Shown: in pieces, positions 1 through 14,400 of the stretch | Layout of the letters: each line of letters starts with the position of its first letter | Position numbering within the stretch: position 1 is the first letter of the stretch | Assembly (NCBI RefSeq): GCF_021730395.1 | Contig: NC_069378.1 | Span: forward strand, 40,499,001 to 40,563,000 | Origin: Mercenaria mercenaria | Lineage: Eukaryota; Mollusca; Bivalvia; Venerida; Veneridae | Direction: 5' to 3' | Length of the DNA stretch: 64,000 nt | Made by a program: the position numbers and the translations under genes | The notes under the pieces: model-generated | The model's database searches: none | Told to the model about the DNA's origin: nothing | The model's input: only the letters and a program-made list of their open reading frames with translations

Positions 1-215
1 ATATGCATTTTTGACTATTTCAGGGACCATGACTCTGAAAATACGGACGGGACCCAGATGAAAAATAGGAGATGTGCAAGTTCATATCATAATAAAGACT
101 CATGTAAGGTTTCATCAATTTATATCGCATACTTTTTGAGCTAGGCTGTCACAAACTTCGGATGGACGGACAAGAGCACTCATGGGGAGGCACAAAATTC
201 GTGAAGTCAGTTCAG
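1..215 (+). repeat. Tail end of a pearl-like array element, cut by the window edge
   Basis: One and a half units homologous to the array at 15.3-16.3 kb (TTTTTGACTATTTCAGGG, then GGTTTCATCAATTTATAT), followed by a GGATGGACGGACAAGAG tail. Confidence 0.75.
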
Positions 216-886
216 CTATTGTGTATACAAATCACAATAATTGTCAACTAAAAAGATTAGATAAGTACTTCTCTCGCATGGTATTTGTAACAATAACATG
301 TTAAATGTTACTACTGAGAAAAGGGAAATTGGGTAGTGAAACCATTATCCATGACAAAATAGTTTTACTACTTTTGAATCGTACCGACTATAAAGAAAAC
401 TCTGATTTACCATGAAGTAAACCCTGAATTACCAATAAAGACATAATCAACTTTTCCGATAATGTTTTCGTTATCGTTCTCTATTTATACTAATAATGTA
501 TAATTTACTGTGTTAATATTCATTCTACCCATGACCAACAACGTTTCCAGGTGTTACAAAGTTATCGCATACGTCTATAGACAGTGGTTCATCCACCTTT
601 TTCGCCATTCTTCTGTAACAGTTTTAATTTACAATGAGACTATGTTTCACCAGGGCCAGTGCCAAAAAATAATTATTTCTTTAGTAGCATTTTATTAGTC
701 ATCTTCAGACTTTGCTACATTTGAAGGCATGACCTAAATTTAAATTCTCATAAATTACGCATTTTGGCTAAAAATGTAAAAAAAAAAAAAAAAACAACTT
801 TAAAATAACTTTAAATGAACTGCTTAACTGATGCGCATCAACCTCGGTCAGAAAAAAGACTAAAAGGTCAATTAAGAAATTATTTA

Positions 887-1045
887 TAGCAAAAAAGTGT
901 TTTAACACTATTTATGCACGATGGGCTGTTATACGTCGGGCATAATATTTTCACGAGGACGCAGCCCGAGTGGCATTATTTGTACAACGTATTACCGCCC
1001 GAGTGTATAAATAGTATTAAAACACGGTTTTGCTAAAAATAATTT
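887..1045. mobile_element. Palindromic MITE
   Basis: Terminal arms GTGTTTTAACACTATTTATG and, inverted, CATAAATAGT-type sequence ending AAAACACGGTTTTGC, with a GGGC...GCCC inner pair. It is a non-coding inverted-repeat element of about 160 bp. Confidence 0.6.
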
Positions 1046-1468
1046 CGATTCTAATATGCCCTTTATCTAAAACAGTAGATATATAATATAGAAGTGCGCT
1101 CTTTCTTTGTCGCAACAAAAACTTTGACATCATCGCACATCAACACGACGTCATTCTAGCGTAAGAGTGTTTTAACAAAGACAAGCACAATCTCGGAGCA
1201 GAGTTGTCGTTCGCGATCCTCACTATAAAATATCACCAGAAGTGCAAGAGATCGAGACAAGCATATCAGAATGTAATTTCAGTTGAGGGGCTTTACTGCG
1301 ACAGCATTTGTAACTCAGGATTGGTCAAGAACTTTTGGTACTGGGAATGAAATGATTGATTCACAAGTTTTTAGTCAATATGTTTGTATAAGGTATTATT
1401 CTATACCTATTTTATCTGTCCAATCGCGAACGTTCATTTGCAACACGTGATCGTACAATATATTACGG

Positions 1469-1562
1469 TATTTGGATGCACGTGCGTACAAAAGTCCTGT
1501 ATTTTCTGTATTTGGACGCACGCGCGTACAAAAAATCCTGTATTTTCTGTATTTGGACGGTT
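1469..1562. repeat. Short tandem repeat, ~41-bp unit
   Basis: About two and a half copies of a unit containing TATTTGGA(C/T)GCACG and CCTGTATTTTCTG. Confidence 0.6.
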
Positions 1563-1688
1563 CAACAGTCCCATGTTAAACATACGATAAAGCCCTAAAC
1601 GCGTGAAAATGTTCCGAATGTAAATCGGATGAAGTAGGCGCTCTATGTACAGAGTTTGATTATGCGTCTTGAAATCTGGATTTGATTT

Positions 1689-1725
<37 letters not shown>

Positions 1726-2014
1726 TACAACACACAAAAACGATTCAAGGGATAACAATGCTATCTGATTTAGATATTAAAACGTTCGTTAATAATCAAA
1801 AACTTAAAAATACAGTAAAAAGGATCATCAGATGTTGGAATATTTGAAAAGTCGCTTAAAAGAAGCCGTTTCGGACGAAACCGTGGCTAGAAATTGGTAT
1901 CAGCCCTGACTGTCTGAATAGCTACCTCAGCAGTTTTTATTTAACGGTTAAGAAACAAAATGGAGAAGATTACGAATGGCAGCGGAGGGCGGTCAGCATC
2001 CAAAACATGTGTGC

Positions 2015-2290
2015 TCTATAATTCATTTTTCGCCGGATCTTCACCAAACTTGCTGACAATGTTTGTGGGCATTAATACATCTCGGCCAGTTCCGATAACC
2101 AGCCGAATTGTATCAGGCACTCTTTGATTATAGTCCTTGAATTACTCGAAAAACGGGGAATTTAGCCTTGTCCGCTCTTTTAAGTCGAACAGTTTTCATC
2201 CGATCTTCACCAAACTTGCTGACAATGTTTGTGGGCATAATATCTCAGCCAAGTATTATTACCACCCAAATCGCCAAATGGCTGTTGTAG
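2015..2290. repeat. Two-copy repeat, ~166-bp spacing
   Basis: CTTCACCAAACTTGCTGACA followed by ATGTTTGTGGGCAT occurs at ~2039 and again at ~2204. This is a short dispersed repeat of the same unit size class as the pearl-like arrays. Confidence 0.6.
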
Positions 2291-2545
2291 GGAGGTTGCG
2301 CCATATACTTTTTTTAAATGATGATACGCAGAAAAAACAACATTCAATGAATTGCGTATATTACGTATGAAGTGAAATAAATATAGAATAAAAAGATTAT
2401 TTAAGGTCTAACATTGTTCTGTATAATATATATTTGCACTCATACCAAGCTGGGAAAAACTAGAAAAGGCAGGAATACAATATTCAGTGAAACATTTTTA
2501 ATTTAAACTATTGTTATAGTAAGATAAAATAGATATAGAATAAAA

Positions 2546-2710
2546 AGGTTATTTAACATTGTACTGTACAATACGAGATATATCTGGACTCGTACCCAGC
2601 TGAGAAAACCATATTAAACTCGCCTAGCGGCTCGTCCAATATGGTTTTCTCAGCTGGGTACTCGTCCAAATATATCTCAGTATTGTACAGAACAATGTTA
2701 AATAACCTAA
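2546..2710. mobile_element. Palindromic MITE
   Basis: Arms AGGTTATTTAACATTGT and ACAATGTTAAATAACCT are exact reverse complements. An inner pair (CCAGCTGAGAAAACCATATT and its complement) extends the hairpin. A diverged half copy lies just upstream at ~2395-2460. Confidence 0.7.
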
Positions 2711-4802
2711 TATTAATTGTACTGATATGCTTACAATTTTCAAACCCCACTTTCTAAATCACTTCTATTTGCTGGGTTCAATAACTAATTCGTGCTCAAA
2801 TGATCATTTTCACCTATTCTGATGGCTCAAGTGGTTGCTTATCAGCTTATAATTATATATATTATAAACATATATAACACAAACAAATTTCCGCAGTTGC
2901 CAGAAATTGCCAGGTCCTACAAGAGACCCTAGAAATCTAGAATAAATGTATACTTACTTGAATAACTAAATATGATGAATAATTTTAGGTCAGTTATTTC
3001 AAAAGTGTTCTATCTGGAAAATGGAAGAAAGGGTCCTAACAAGTTAATGGAGTACATGGTTTTGCTACCAACCGTGCCATAGCTTGATACTCCAGTTTCA
3101 GTATGGTCTGTTACCATTTATTTGAATGTCAACAGACCTTGTGGGTAATCATTAATCTACAACAATGATCTTAGAGTATTTTATTTATAAAGAATAAGGT
3201 AAAAATATAAATAAAAGGTACTAAAAAGAGCATGATATTATAACAATAACAAATATACTGACCAAGACAGCCTAGACGCCTGTTATCAACTGTGTAATGA
3301 CACTGATTAAATAAACCTACATATTAATTATTCAAAGTTTTAAAAATATTTTATTGGTGCTATCTACCATTAATGTTCTTTCTCCATATAGTCAATACTG
3401 CATGACAAATGATAGATAGTTTTGGGAAGATTATGCAAAACAGTACGCAAAAGCAAGAAGAGGACTGGCTAATTGGCTGTTCTGATCAGTATGTATAGAA
3501 AGAGTATACAGGTATACAAATATAACAAGAACAATATTTTTGCGAGATAAAACAATTACAATAACATTCAAAGACAAATTTCATATTTTATTACAAAACA
3601 AGAGAGATATACTTAAACCAGTAAGAAACCTCTAATGCTTAAATCTGTAATTCATAAAATTTTTTTAATATAATCACAATCTATTTTTGTGAATAATCTT
3701 TGATATCGTACAATGTAAAATGTTTAACATTACTTCAGTAAATCTACAGCTGTACTAATTTGCTCACTAAACAACTACTTCCAAAAATAAATTTGAGACG
3801 CAAAGATTCAAAAGTGTTGTAAAAATCATCACAGCCAGCATATTCCTTCATTCAGGGGAAAAAATCTGGATTTTGAATAATAAATAGTACAAAAGAAAAA
3901 CTGACATATCTATTTGTGTTATCACAAAAATCCTCTACCTACTGAAACATTATATCTACTGAACAGACAGGATTCTACATCCATTAATACGGTAAACAAA
4001 AATGTGTATAAAAACATAATTAATAATATATTAAAGCCATATCACATTATATGGATTTGTCGCATGACATTTCTTCTCCGGATGTCTTACTATAAATGTC
4101 CTAACATTGCTAACCCTAAAGCTTTTGCTAACAACAATATACTGTAATGTCTCCCCATACTTGGATTCAGTGTTGTTATATTTTCTGGTCCTTTGGGATC
4201 ATGGAGTCCATTCAACATATGTGTAATAGAGTTCCACTTAAGCCGGTGCTAGGGGGCGTGAGAGGTGTTGCACATTACATTACCTCTTATGAACTGACTC
4301 GATCAAACCAAGTCTGCTATTATTCTTCTTGGTTGCATTCTTTGCTTCCAAAGGATCTTTTTACAGATTTTATTAGTTATCATGACACTTAAACTCTTGA
4401 ATTAAATGTTGGAATCATAAGTTCTTGAAACAACACCAAGTTTAAACTGTTCAGAATAGAAAAAAAAAATCAGTAGTCTCCATCACTATGTAAAGCACCT
4501 TTGAATGTGTTAATAAAAAAAATGGCGCTACATAAATTTGGTATAATATATATATACTATGATGAAAATTTAGAATATTATATAATAATATGGACAGAAT
4601 CTTAAGACTATTAATTTGACACATGATTTACAAAAATATCTCTTTTTTACAAAACACTAATTTTTATATTAATATTAATAATAAATTCATAAAAAGAATA
4701 CAATTCAAACAGTTGTTTTTCTTGTAAGCAGTCCAGCGAACATTCATTTATTTACCCTCTGACTAATGGGGTACATACCTTGTCCAAATAGTTTATATAC
4801 TC

Positions 4803-4990
4803 GGGTTAATTAACCTTTACCCTGCTGGCAGCAAGTGATTCTGCCTTTGCGACCAGTGCAGGTCAAGATCATATCATGGTTTACACTGTTCACTATTCTG
4901 TCAGTAATTTTTTTAGTGGACACATATTCCATTAATAAATGCTATTGCCAAAATTGAATGATAGACTGTTCATAAATATAATACATTTTT
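4803..4990. mobile_element. TTAA-MITE fragment
   Basis: TTAA is followed by CCTTTACCCTGCTGG, then GATTCTGCCTTTGCGACCAG. A related fragment at ~26478-26665 ends with the inverted terminus (ATGGTAAGGG). Only one end is clear here. Confidence 0.45.
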
Positions 4991-5083
4991 ACTGTGAATG
5001 TTTATGTGTGAAATGTATTAAAATTTCTATATTCTTTTCTTACCCTATAAATCAACTTTAACACAGAAGAAAGAAGGCCATAA

Positions 5084-5089
5084 TTTATT
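5084..5089 (-). terminator. Candidate polyadenylation signal of the SPFH-like gene
   Basis: AATAAA lies in the sense direction about 142 nt after the stop codon. The surrounding DNA is AT-rich and other signals exist further on, so this is only the nearest candidate. Confidence 0.3.
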
Positions 5090-5230
5090 GACGGCTAAGT
5101 GTGTCTCATTAAAATAAATCATTATGACAAAGCCATGAAGTAAATATATTTACAATGTTGATTTTGAGAATAAAATGGCAAATGAGGATTATTTTTTTTA
5201 AAGGATGATAAATAAAGGATATGTTTAATT

Positions 5231-5472
5231 TCATGGTGCAAAGAGAGTATTTTTCTCAAAACCAAATCCAGAGTAGAGATTATCTGATGATTCTTCCAAT
5301 GCCCTTATCATCATCAGTGAAAGTTTGTGATCCTCTCGCGTAACATTGAGCCTAGAATATAGTTCGTTTAGAGCTATAACATATGAATTTTGCACTACTT
5401 TCTCCTTGTCAGCTTCAGCAATGGATGCAATTTTGTTTGCTTCAAACTGTCCTTTCTGAATTATCTCCTTAG
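5231..5472 (-). CDS. Last coding exon of the SPFH-like gene, coiled-coil tail
   Basis: It encodes AKEIIQKGQFEANKIASIAE and further helical sequence, ending NTLFAP before TGA at 5233-5231. The Ala/Glu/Lys composition matches the helical coiled-coil region that follows SPFH domains. An AATAAA on the minus strand at 5089-5084, about 140 nt past the stop, is a plausible polyadenylation signal. Confidence 0.78.
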
Positions 5473-8400
5473 CTGAAATCACAAAAGGTTTTATATTTGA
5501 GACAGGACGGATACTTCATGTTCAAATCTAGTGTTTTAAAGCAACTCACATTAAAAAGTAAAAATAAGTGGTCATTAGTTGGTTGATCTGCTAATTTCCC
5601 AGTCAGCTAAACTTATTATAGGTCTAACCAAAAACATATGACCAATATGCATATTTGTTTCAAATCCATGAATTACACTGTTTGTCAATATTAACAAAAA
5701 AAAAAAAAAAAAAAAAAATCTCTGAGAATACTGCAGAATCTATGATACAAAGTTAGGAAAACCATTTTAAGAGAAGACCCTTTTACATTTCTAGCAGGAA
5801 AACAGAGAACATTTATTACAGGTAGCAAAAACAAGAGCTGTCAGTGGACAGCGCTCTCAACTATTCTCAGTGCTTGATAGTATAATATAAGCTATGAGTA
5901 AAACTTTAACATTACAATAAGCATATTCTAAGTCGAAAAGGGGCCATAATTCAGTCAAAATGCTTGATAGAGTTGCCTCCTCCTTTTTACAGACTGGGGT
6001 CATGATGGTAAACAAGTATGCAAAATATCAAAGCAATATCTCAATGGACTTTGAAAATATTTGGGGTGGTACGCAAACTTTAACATTTATTCTAAGTCGA
6101 AAAGGGGCCATAATTCAGTCAAAATGCTTGATAGAGTTGCCTCCTCCTTTTTACAGACTGGAGTCATGATGGTAAACAAGTATGCAAACTATGAAAGCAA
6201 TATCTCAATGGACTTTGAAAATATTTGGGGTGGTACGCAAACTTTAACATTTGTGTGACACTCACGCTAACTCTAACGCTCACGCCAACGCGAGTAGGAT
6301 AGCTCCCCTATTCTTCGATTAGTCGAGCTAAAAAGTACTGATGGTCTACCTTCATTTTTTATACTACTGGTGATTCTCTTTGTTTCTTCCTTTGTGACAG
6401 CATGCTCTTGCAAGAAAAACTCTTTCTCTTTTCGAACCTGCAAAAACAAAAATATATATCAATCTTATACTTACGTAACTGTTCAAATTCATCTTTATGA
6501 AAAAAAAAAAAAAAAAAAAAATTCTATTGATTTTGAAATGCAACTGAGTTTTTAGAACAATTTGACCAAACAATACTAAGTATAGCAAAAGATATAGATG
6601 TGCTATCAAAATTAACTGATTAAAACATTAAGATTTTCTGAATAAGATTTAGCCCATTTCCTATTTGTGAAAACATCTATCAAGCATAAATGGGAAATTT
6701 CTTCAATATGAAATTTTCCCCCGTTTTAGCTTCAAAGCATATTGTATGCAGTACACTGGAACCATGTCACAAAAACAAGGATAACTTGAATAAGTTTAAT
6801 TCTAACAAAACCTGGTATATTTTAAATGAAATTGTGTATTATTATGTAATAAAATCATTTTTTGTTTGTCACAATTACAATGTCATATCGTCAAACATCA
6901 TACCAGCATGCTGAAGAAGAAAATCATACAAAACAGGCAAATATTTGGCTGATATCAACAAGGATGTATATAATAATCCTCGACATTGTGTTAGAACTGA
7001 AATAATATCTCTCAAACAATGACTTTCTCTTGAATACTATCACTGTATTGTTCAGATCACTCAAGATATATGAGCCGTGCCATGAGAAAACCAACATAGT
7101 GGGTATGCGACCAGCAAGGATCCAGACCAGCCTGCGCATCCGCGCAGTCTGGTCAGGATCCATGCTGTTCGCTAACAGTTTCTCCAATTCCAATAGGCTT
7201 TAAAAGCGAACAGCATGGAGCCTGACCAGACTGCGCGGATGCGCAGGCTGGTCTGGATCCTTGCTGGTCGCATACCCACTATGTTGGTTTTCTCATGGCA
7301 CGGCTCATATATCATTTGTTAAGTATAAGGGCAGTGTTACCTCTAAAATTGTTCTATACAGAAGTCGTTCAAATATTTCTCTGGCAATAGAGACAGAGAG
7401 CAGACGGAAGAATCTAACATCCACATGGTATCCCTGATCACAGCTTCCTGTTCTACATGTAGAACAGTATGTGTTGCTCTGGCACAGCTTCTCCTTACAG
7501 CACTGTGGACAACAGTCACCTAAGTAAAAAGACCATAATAATCATAAAGAACTGTTTACTGTGTTAGAGAATTTTGATTTTTGTCTTCAAATTCATTTAA
7601 TGCTTTTATAAGTGCAGCAACAGTGGGTTTACTACAGTCTCATTTTTATTCTTTGTTAAATTACATGGAACAGGAAACATCAATACTTTTCTATACTTAC
7701 GTCTTAATAACATACTAAATAGGTGCATAATGTTATTTTAACGTGTATGGTAACTTTATGATTTGTTGCATTGAATCGTTTACTTATGTCCATATTTCAT
7801 TCATGCTATTGAATAAATTCATAACATTTATGTAATATCAATTTGTGTGATTACATATCGTGGCCTCAACGCGAAACTAGTCTATCTGCTTCTATTTCTA
7901 TATACACATAGACTAGTTTCGCGTTGAGGCGACGATATATAACTATAAGATGCTTCTGCAGAAAAGTGCATGTCTCCCCCAGAGCAAAGTCATATAGGCA
8001 AGAAGTCAATAGAGGACAGGAGCGAAATTCAAAGAGACACTGATGGTTGGCTGCAATAGAGATCATCTACTTGGCATGTCCAATCATCCCACTAAGTTTC
8101 AACATTCTGGGCCTAGTGGTTCTTGAGTTATGAACTGGAAACGGTTTTCCATGTTCAGACCCCTGTGACCTTGACCTTTGATCGAGTGACCCCAAAATCA
8201 GTAGGGGTCATCTACTCTGCATGTCCAGTCATCCTATTAAGTTTCATCATTCTGGGTCGTGGTTTTCAAGCTTTTGATTGGAAAGTGTTTTCTATGTTCA
8301 TGCCCCTGTGACCTTGACCTTAGCTGATGAGACCCCAAAAAGATAAGGATCATTTTCTCTTTTAGTCTTATCATCCTATGAAGTTTGAAGGTTCTGGGTC

Positions 8401-11400
8401 AAAAGGTTCTCAAGTTGATCAGAAACAGTTTTCGATGTTCTGGTCCCTGTTACCTTGACTTTTGATCAAGTGACCCAAAAATCAATAGAGGGCATCTACT
8501 TTACAAGTTTAATCAACCTACTGAACCTAGTATTAAGTTTCAACATTCTGGGTCATGTGGTTCTGAAGTTATTGATCAGAAACTGTTTTCCATGTTCAGG
8601 CCCCTGTGACCTTGACCTTTAACAGAGTAACACCAAAATAAATAGGGGTCATCTACTCTGCATGACTAATCATCCTATGAAGTTTTAACATTCTCAGTCA
8701 AGTGGTTGTTAAGTTATTGATCGGAAATGGTTTCCATATCCAGGCCCCTGTGACCTTGACTTTGATGGAGTGACCCCAAAAACAATAGGAGTCATCTACT
8801 CTATAGGTCCTGCCGCCCTATAAAGTTTGAAGGTTCTAGATCAAATGGTTTCCCAGTTATTGATTGGAAATGAAGTGTGACAGATGGACAGCGCAAAAAA
8901 AAAGTCTCCCAAGAGGGGAGGGGGGGAAGGGAGACATAATAAAAAGATCATTAGCATTGCATAGAGATATATACACTAGTCTTGTTCTTTTGCAAAATAA
9001 TTATGTGCTCCTAATGTCACACAAATATCTGCTGCAGTTTTTGAAGATACAAAGCAAAACAACCTATACATATTTTCCAGCTGTCAGTCTTAAAAATATC
9101 AGATATTGCAATATAGAATACTTCCGAAAAAATCTTACCTCCAAGCCTTTTTCTGAGCATGGCATGCATCTGTGTCTCTACATATGTCCTGTTGAATCTG
9201 AAATTATCCACTGTCAATGTGGATCCTGCCAAATTGCGCATGCTGCTTCTGATAATCTTTCGGAAAACATCATCGTAGTCAAACATAAACACTGTAAACA
9301 GCTTTCCAACCTCAGGAGGCCTGTTCAGATGATAATACAGGAACACAGAACTTTTATAAATTCATTTTTTAAAATTTTGAATGGTCATTTATATCTACAC
9401 AGAAATAAACTGTAATTGTTCTTAATTATTACAAAAGATATTAAATGGTGAATATTTTCACCTGAAACACAGTACACACTGACAACAGGTTCATATTGCA
9501 TTTACAAAGTTATCCTTGACAATAATTATCTAGAAATGAAGCAAAACAGATCCAGCTTTTATGTATACCTCATATTCAGAGTAAATAATGAAAGTTAAAC
9601 AGGACAGTTAGATATGAAGTGTTGGATGCACAGAAAGCCATTATTTAATGTGCGTATGCATTATTCTAAGGTCAAATCACTAATCTAAGTCTTCTATATA
9701 CCTGATAAAGTAATGAACACTGTATCGTATAGAAACAGTAATGGTGTCAACAGTAAATACACTCATTTCCTCTACGATGTTGTGTACTGAACCAGTAAAG
9801 AACAGGAGTTTTGTGTCTGGTCCAAGAACGTAGCATCCTGGGTAATACACTGATTCCCTATCAACAACATTCGTCATTTTACTCTGCTTTAAGGCAATCT
9901 GGAACAGAAAATGAAAATTTTAGATCCCTGTCAATGAAATGCATAGGTAATAGACTGTCATGCTATCAATGATTGTGCTCATTGTATAAAATCCTTTAAG
10001 ACAATTTGAACTGGAAAATAAAAATCTTAGATCCCGTCTTAGACAGCAGAAACATTGGTAATAGACTGTAACCTTGACAACGTTATGAAAATACCTTCAG
10101 TGGTAAAGAAAATATAGAACAGACACTAATTTGAGCTATCTGATCTTTGACCTCAGTGTCCTTGACCTTGGATCTTGTGACATGGGTTGTGTGCTCTGCA
10201 TGTTGTCCCCGTGAGGTAAACAGCTGATGTTAGTTCTATAAAATCTTCCAAACGCCTTTAAAAATATGGTGCCGAAACAAAATTATTTGACCTTCAAGCA
10301 TTCACCTGTGTACAAGGCTTTGAGTGTGTTTGTATAATGTAATGGTACAAGTACAGAGTAAGGTTTATATACATATCAAGGCTCTTGCTATTTTGGATTC
10401 AGAGAAGAAGCTTTTCAAAGTTTGATAGTGCTCAGGCGAGCTAAAAACCTACAGTTTTTCCTTGTAATAAGATGGGAAATGGGCCACTGTCAACAGAGAA
10501 CCATTCCACTGCTAATTCAGCATTTAGTAGGAAAGCATTAAATGAATCAATAAGAAGTTGGTTGTCTGGAACAAAATTTACACTGGTCATTTTAGTCACT
10601 TTTATAACTGTATATAACAGGGTCTACCCTTACAGCCTCATAAATGTTTTCAAACACCAAACTCAGAAAGTTGTTAGTTCTTTCTGCATATGGTTCTCTA
10701 AATGGACATTCTTCCAAACATTAGATATAACTTCTTTATCCTTTACCTCTTTTAAGTAAGTAGACCATCATAAACTGCAATTAACTGTAAACAGAACACC
10801 GACAAAAACTATCATTTAAACAGAACACAAATTAAGGACGTATGCTAGAATTTGGTGCGAAAATTTTCCCAATAACAGAATTTCTTCAAACTTTGGATAT
10901 TGAAGGACAATCATCTAAGAAACAAAAAAATGCAATAAAAATCATAGGTCACCGGTATCGAAAAAGAGTTATCTGCCCTTGAAAACGGCATTTCCACCAA
11001 AAATGACGTTTTCAAGGGCAGATAACTTTTTCAAATCCGGTGACCTATGATTTTTATTGCATTTTTTTGTTTCTTAGATGATTGTCCTTCAATATCCAAA
11101 GTTTAAAGAAATTCTGTTATTGGGAAAATTTTCGCCCATCTCATATACAGGGAATTCTAGCGTACGCCTTTAATAAGAAAATTTAAGACATTTAAAAATG
11201 CTACCTGGTGATAATCCACATATACAAAGCTGGCTGGGAACAGACCAACAAACAGAAGTAGACCAATGCCAGCCATTATAAGCAGTGAGAACAGGATAAG
11301 GCGCTGAAGTGACTGTCTACGTAGAAAACGACAAAAACGTGTCATTGGTTCGTCCAGTGGACCCCATCCAGAACACGTATATTCTTCCCTGAAAAAGAAT

Positions 11401-14400
11401 GTATCTTTACTACTGTGTCCATATATATATATCTATATACGGATTCTATTTTGTCCAATATGGTTCTGGGCTTATATATATATCTATATACGGATTCTGT
11501 TTTGTCCAATATGGTTCTGGGCTTATATATATATCTATATACGGATTCTGTTTTGTCCAATATGGTTCTGGGCTTATATATATATCTATATACGGATTCT
11601 GTTTTGTCCAATATGGTTCTGGGCATATATATATATCTATATACGGATTCTATTTTGTCCAATATGGTTCTGGGCTTATATATATATATCTATATACGGA
11701 TTCTGTTTTGTCCAATATGGTTCTGGGCTTATATATATATCTATATACGGATTCTATTTTGTCCAATATGGTTCTGGGCTTATATATATATCTATATACG
11801 GATTCTGTTTTGTCCAATATGGTTCTGGGCTTATATATGGTTCTGGGCTTATATATATATCTATATACGGATTCTATTTTGTCCAATATGGTTCTGGGCT
11901 TATATATATATCTATATACGGATTCTATTTTGTCCAATATGGTTCTGGGCTTATATATATATCTATATACGGATTCTGTTTTGTCCAATATGATTCTGGG
12001 CTTATATATATATCTATATACGGATTCTGTTTTGTCCAATATGGTTCTGGGCTTATATATATATCTATATACGGATTCTATTTTGTCCAATATGGTTCTG
12101 GGCTTATATATATATCTATATACGGATTCTGTTTTGTCCAATATGATTCTGGGCTTATATATATATCTATATACGGATTCTGTTTTGTCCAATATGGTTC
12201 TGGGCTTATATATATATCTATATACGGATTCTGTTTTGTCCAATATGGTTCTGGGCTTATATATATATCTATATACGGATTCTATTTTGTCCAATTATAA
12301 TGGTTCTGGGCTTATATATATATCTATATACGGATTCTATTTTGTCCAATATGGTTCTGGGCTTATATATATATCTATATACGGATTCTATTTTGTCCAA
12401 TATGGTTCTGGGCTTATATATATATCTATATACGGATTCTATTTTGTCCAATATGGTTCTGGGCTTATATATATATCTATATACGGATTCTATTTTGTCC
12501 AATATGGTTCTGGGCTTATATATATCTATATACGGATTCTATTTTGTCCAATATGGTTCTGGGCTAACAACTTCAACAGAGCTTGAAAAGAACTGGAATC
12601 ACTGCCTTACCTTTGACTAATCATAAGAAGCTACAGATAGAGTCTGAACACTTGGTTTTGCTATATCTCTGTGATTCTAGCAGATATAAAAGTTGTGATT
12701 CCATACCTCAAATTTTTCTTTTGATGGAAATGAGATGTGAAATCAGAATTTTAGTCCTGTTTGGCACTACATAATGTGTAATGCCTTGGTGCACTATAAA
12801 ACCCATATCAAGTCCAATAAAATTCTGTTTTCATTGCAACAGAGATGCCGATACAAAACGCAATACAGGTAAAATTTTATTTCGTCCTTCATGGCAAGAA
12901 ATATGCTTCATAGGTTTAAGTCTACCTCAATAACAAGTAACAACGCAATTACATAATAAATATTATAAATATTTCTTAAAATCAAGTCCTACCTTCGACC
13001 ACCGTCCTCCATCTCCATGGGAGCCATGTCAGCAGTAGTATCTACAGCAGGGGCTTCTGCTCTCTGTTCTGATGCTGGAATCTGAAATATAACAGCCCTC
13101 ATGTGCTGGCAGGAAACCAAGTCTTTTCATAAAACAAACGAAACAGACAAGACTAGTTTTCTTAAGTTCTGCTGCGATGACTGGTATCACCGATTTGAAA
13201 CAGGAAAATCAGAAAATGTCCTGACCCAGACAGGGTCACAATAACCAGTATATTTAACATTAATTTCAATCACATTCAAAATTTCTTTTTTGATTGCATT
13301 ATTTTAGAGCATTTTTGCTGGTTAGCCTGGGTACATAGTTTAGCAGGTTAAAGTTAACATTTATTAAAACATATAATTATAGAGAACATTTGTTTGTTTC
13401 AGTGTAAGAAATATCTTTCACGAGTGAACACCAGTAATTATTGCAATATTTTCAGGAGTGGCATAGCCAAAAGTGAAAATGTCAGGTATGGTGTCCGTGA
13501 GTGAGACATCTTCTGATCTTACATGTAAAGCAATAATTTTTTAAAAAAATCTTGTTTTGTCATGTTTTGGCTAAATTTACCCATGTTACAGTTCTTACCA
13601 CTGAAAAATAATTTTGATTTCTTTCACTGTGAAAATATCAGATATATATCTCTCTATTATTTCGATAACTCACTGAAAAACCTGTAATAAATCTGTTTTT
13701 CATCAATACAAAACACTGGGACTTTGAAAATATCAGTATTAAGATATTATAATACATAATACCATAGTTTGTTTTCAGACATTAAGACAGTCTGATTTCC
13801 TAATGTTTTCTCTACCCGTCATGGCATAAATAAAATCTGAATAATAAATGGTATGACTTTCAAAGATCCTGAGCATTTTGTCAGTACATGTCAACTATAT
13901 ATGAGCCGTGCCATGAGAAAACCAACATAGTGGCTTTGCGACCAGCATGGATCCAGACCAGCCTGCGCATCCGCGCAGTCTGGTCAGGATCCATGCTGTT
14001 CGCTAACAGTTTCTCCAATTCCAATAGGCTTTAAAAACAAACAGCATGGAGCCTGACCAGACTGCGCGGATGTGCAGGCTGGTCTGGATCCATGCTGGTC
14101 GCAAACCCACTATGTTGGTTTTCTCATGGCACGGCTCATATATTATCCTTAGTAACCAAACAGTATTATCTAACTGCAGCTTCATTCATAAAACTTGTGT
14201 AATACATTTTAATGACTTTGCAATAAATTTAGTAGACAAAAATAAGTATGTAATAGCTTTATAACTGTTTATAATGTAGAACTATTGTGATTTAATGAGG
14301 AATACAGTTTGAAGCTGGTGATTATAGCTTTAAGAAGACTAGCATACAAATTATTAAAAAAGAAGCTTCTATGCAGAAAGAAATGGGAGTGCTAATATTT

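Larger units (their letters stand above)
216..5230. other. Gene-free AT-rich region 3' of the SPFH-like gene
   Basis: No open reading frame here resembles a known protein and none has convincing splice structure. The region holds palindromic MITEs at ~887 and ~2546, short tandem repeats at 1469 and 2015, a ~40-nt T tract at 1691-1723 and part of a TTAA MITE family near 4.8 kb. Between these it is unremarkable. Confidence 0.5.

Noticed and set aside
8864-9415. 183-aa plus-strand open frame
   Set aside because: It is the antisense shadow of the SPFH exon at 9139-9320, joined to array tail sequence.
11399-12586. Long open frames (up to 395 aa plus, 214 aa minus) full of YLYTDS or ESVYRYIYK repeats
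   Set aside because: They cross a 51-bp minisatellite whose unit length is a multiple of three, so frames stay open by arithmetic. It is intronic.
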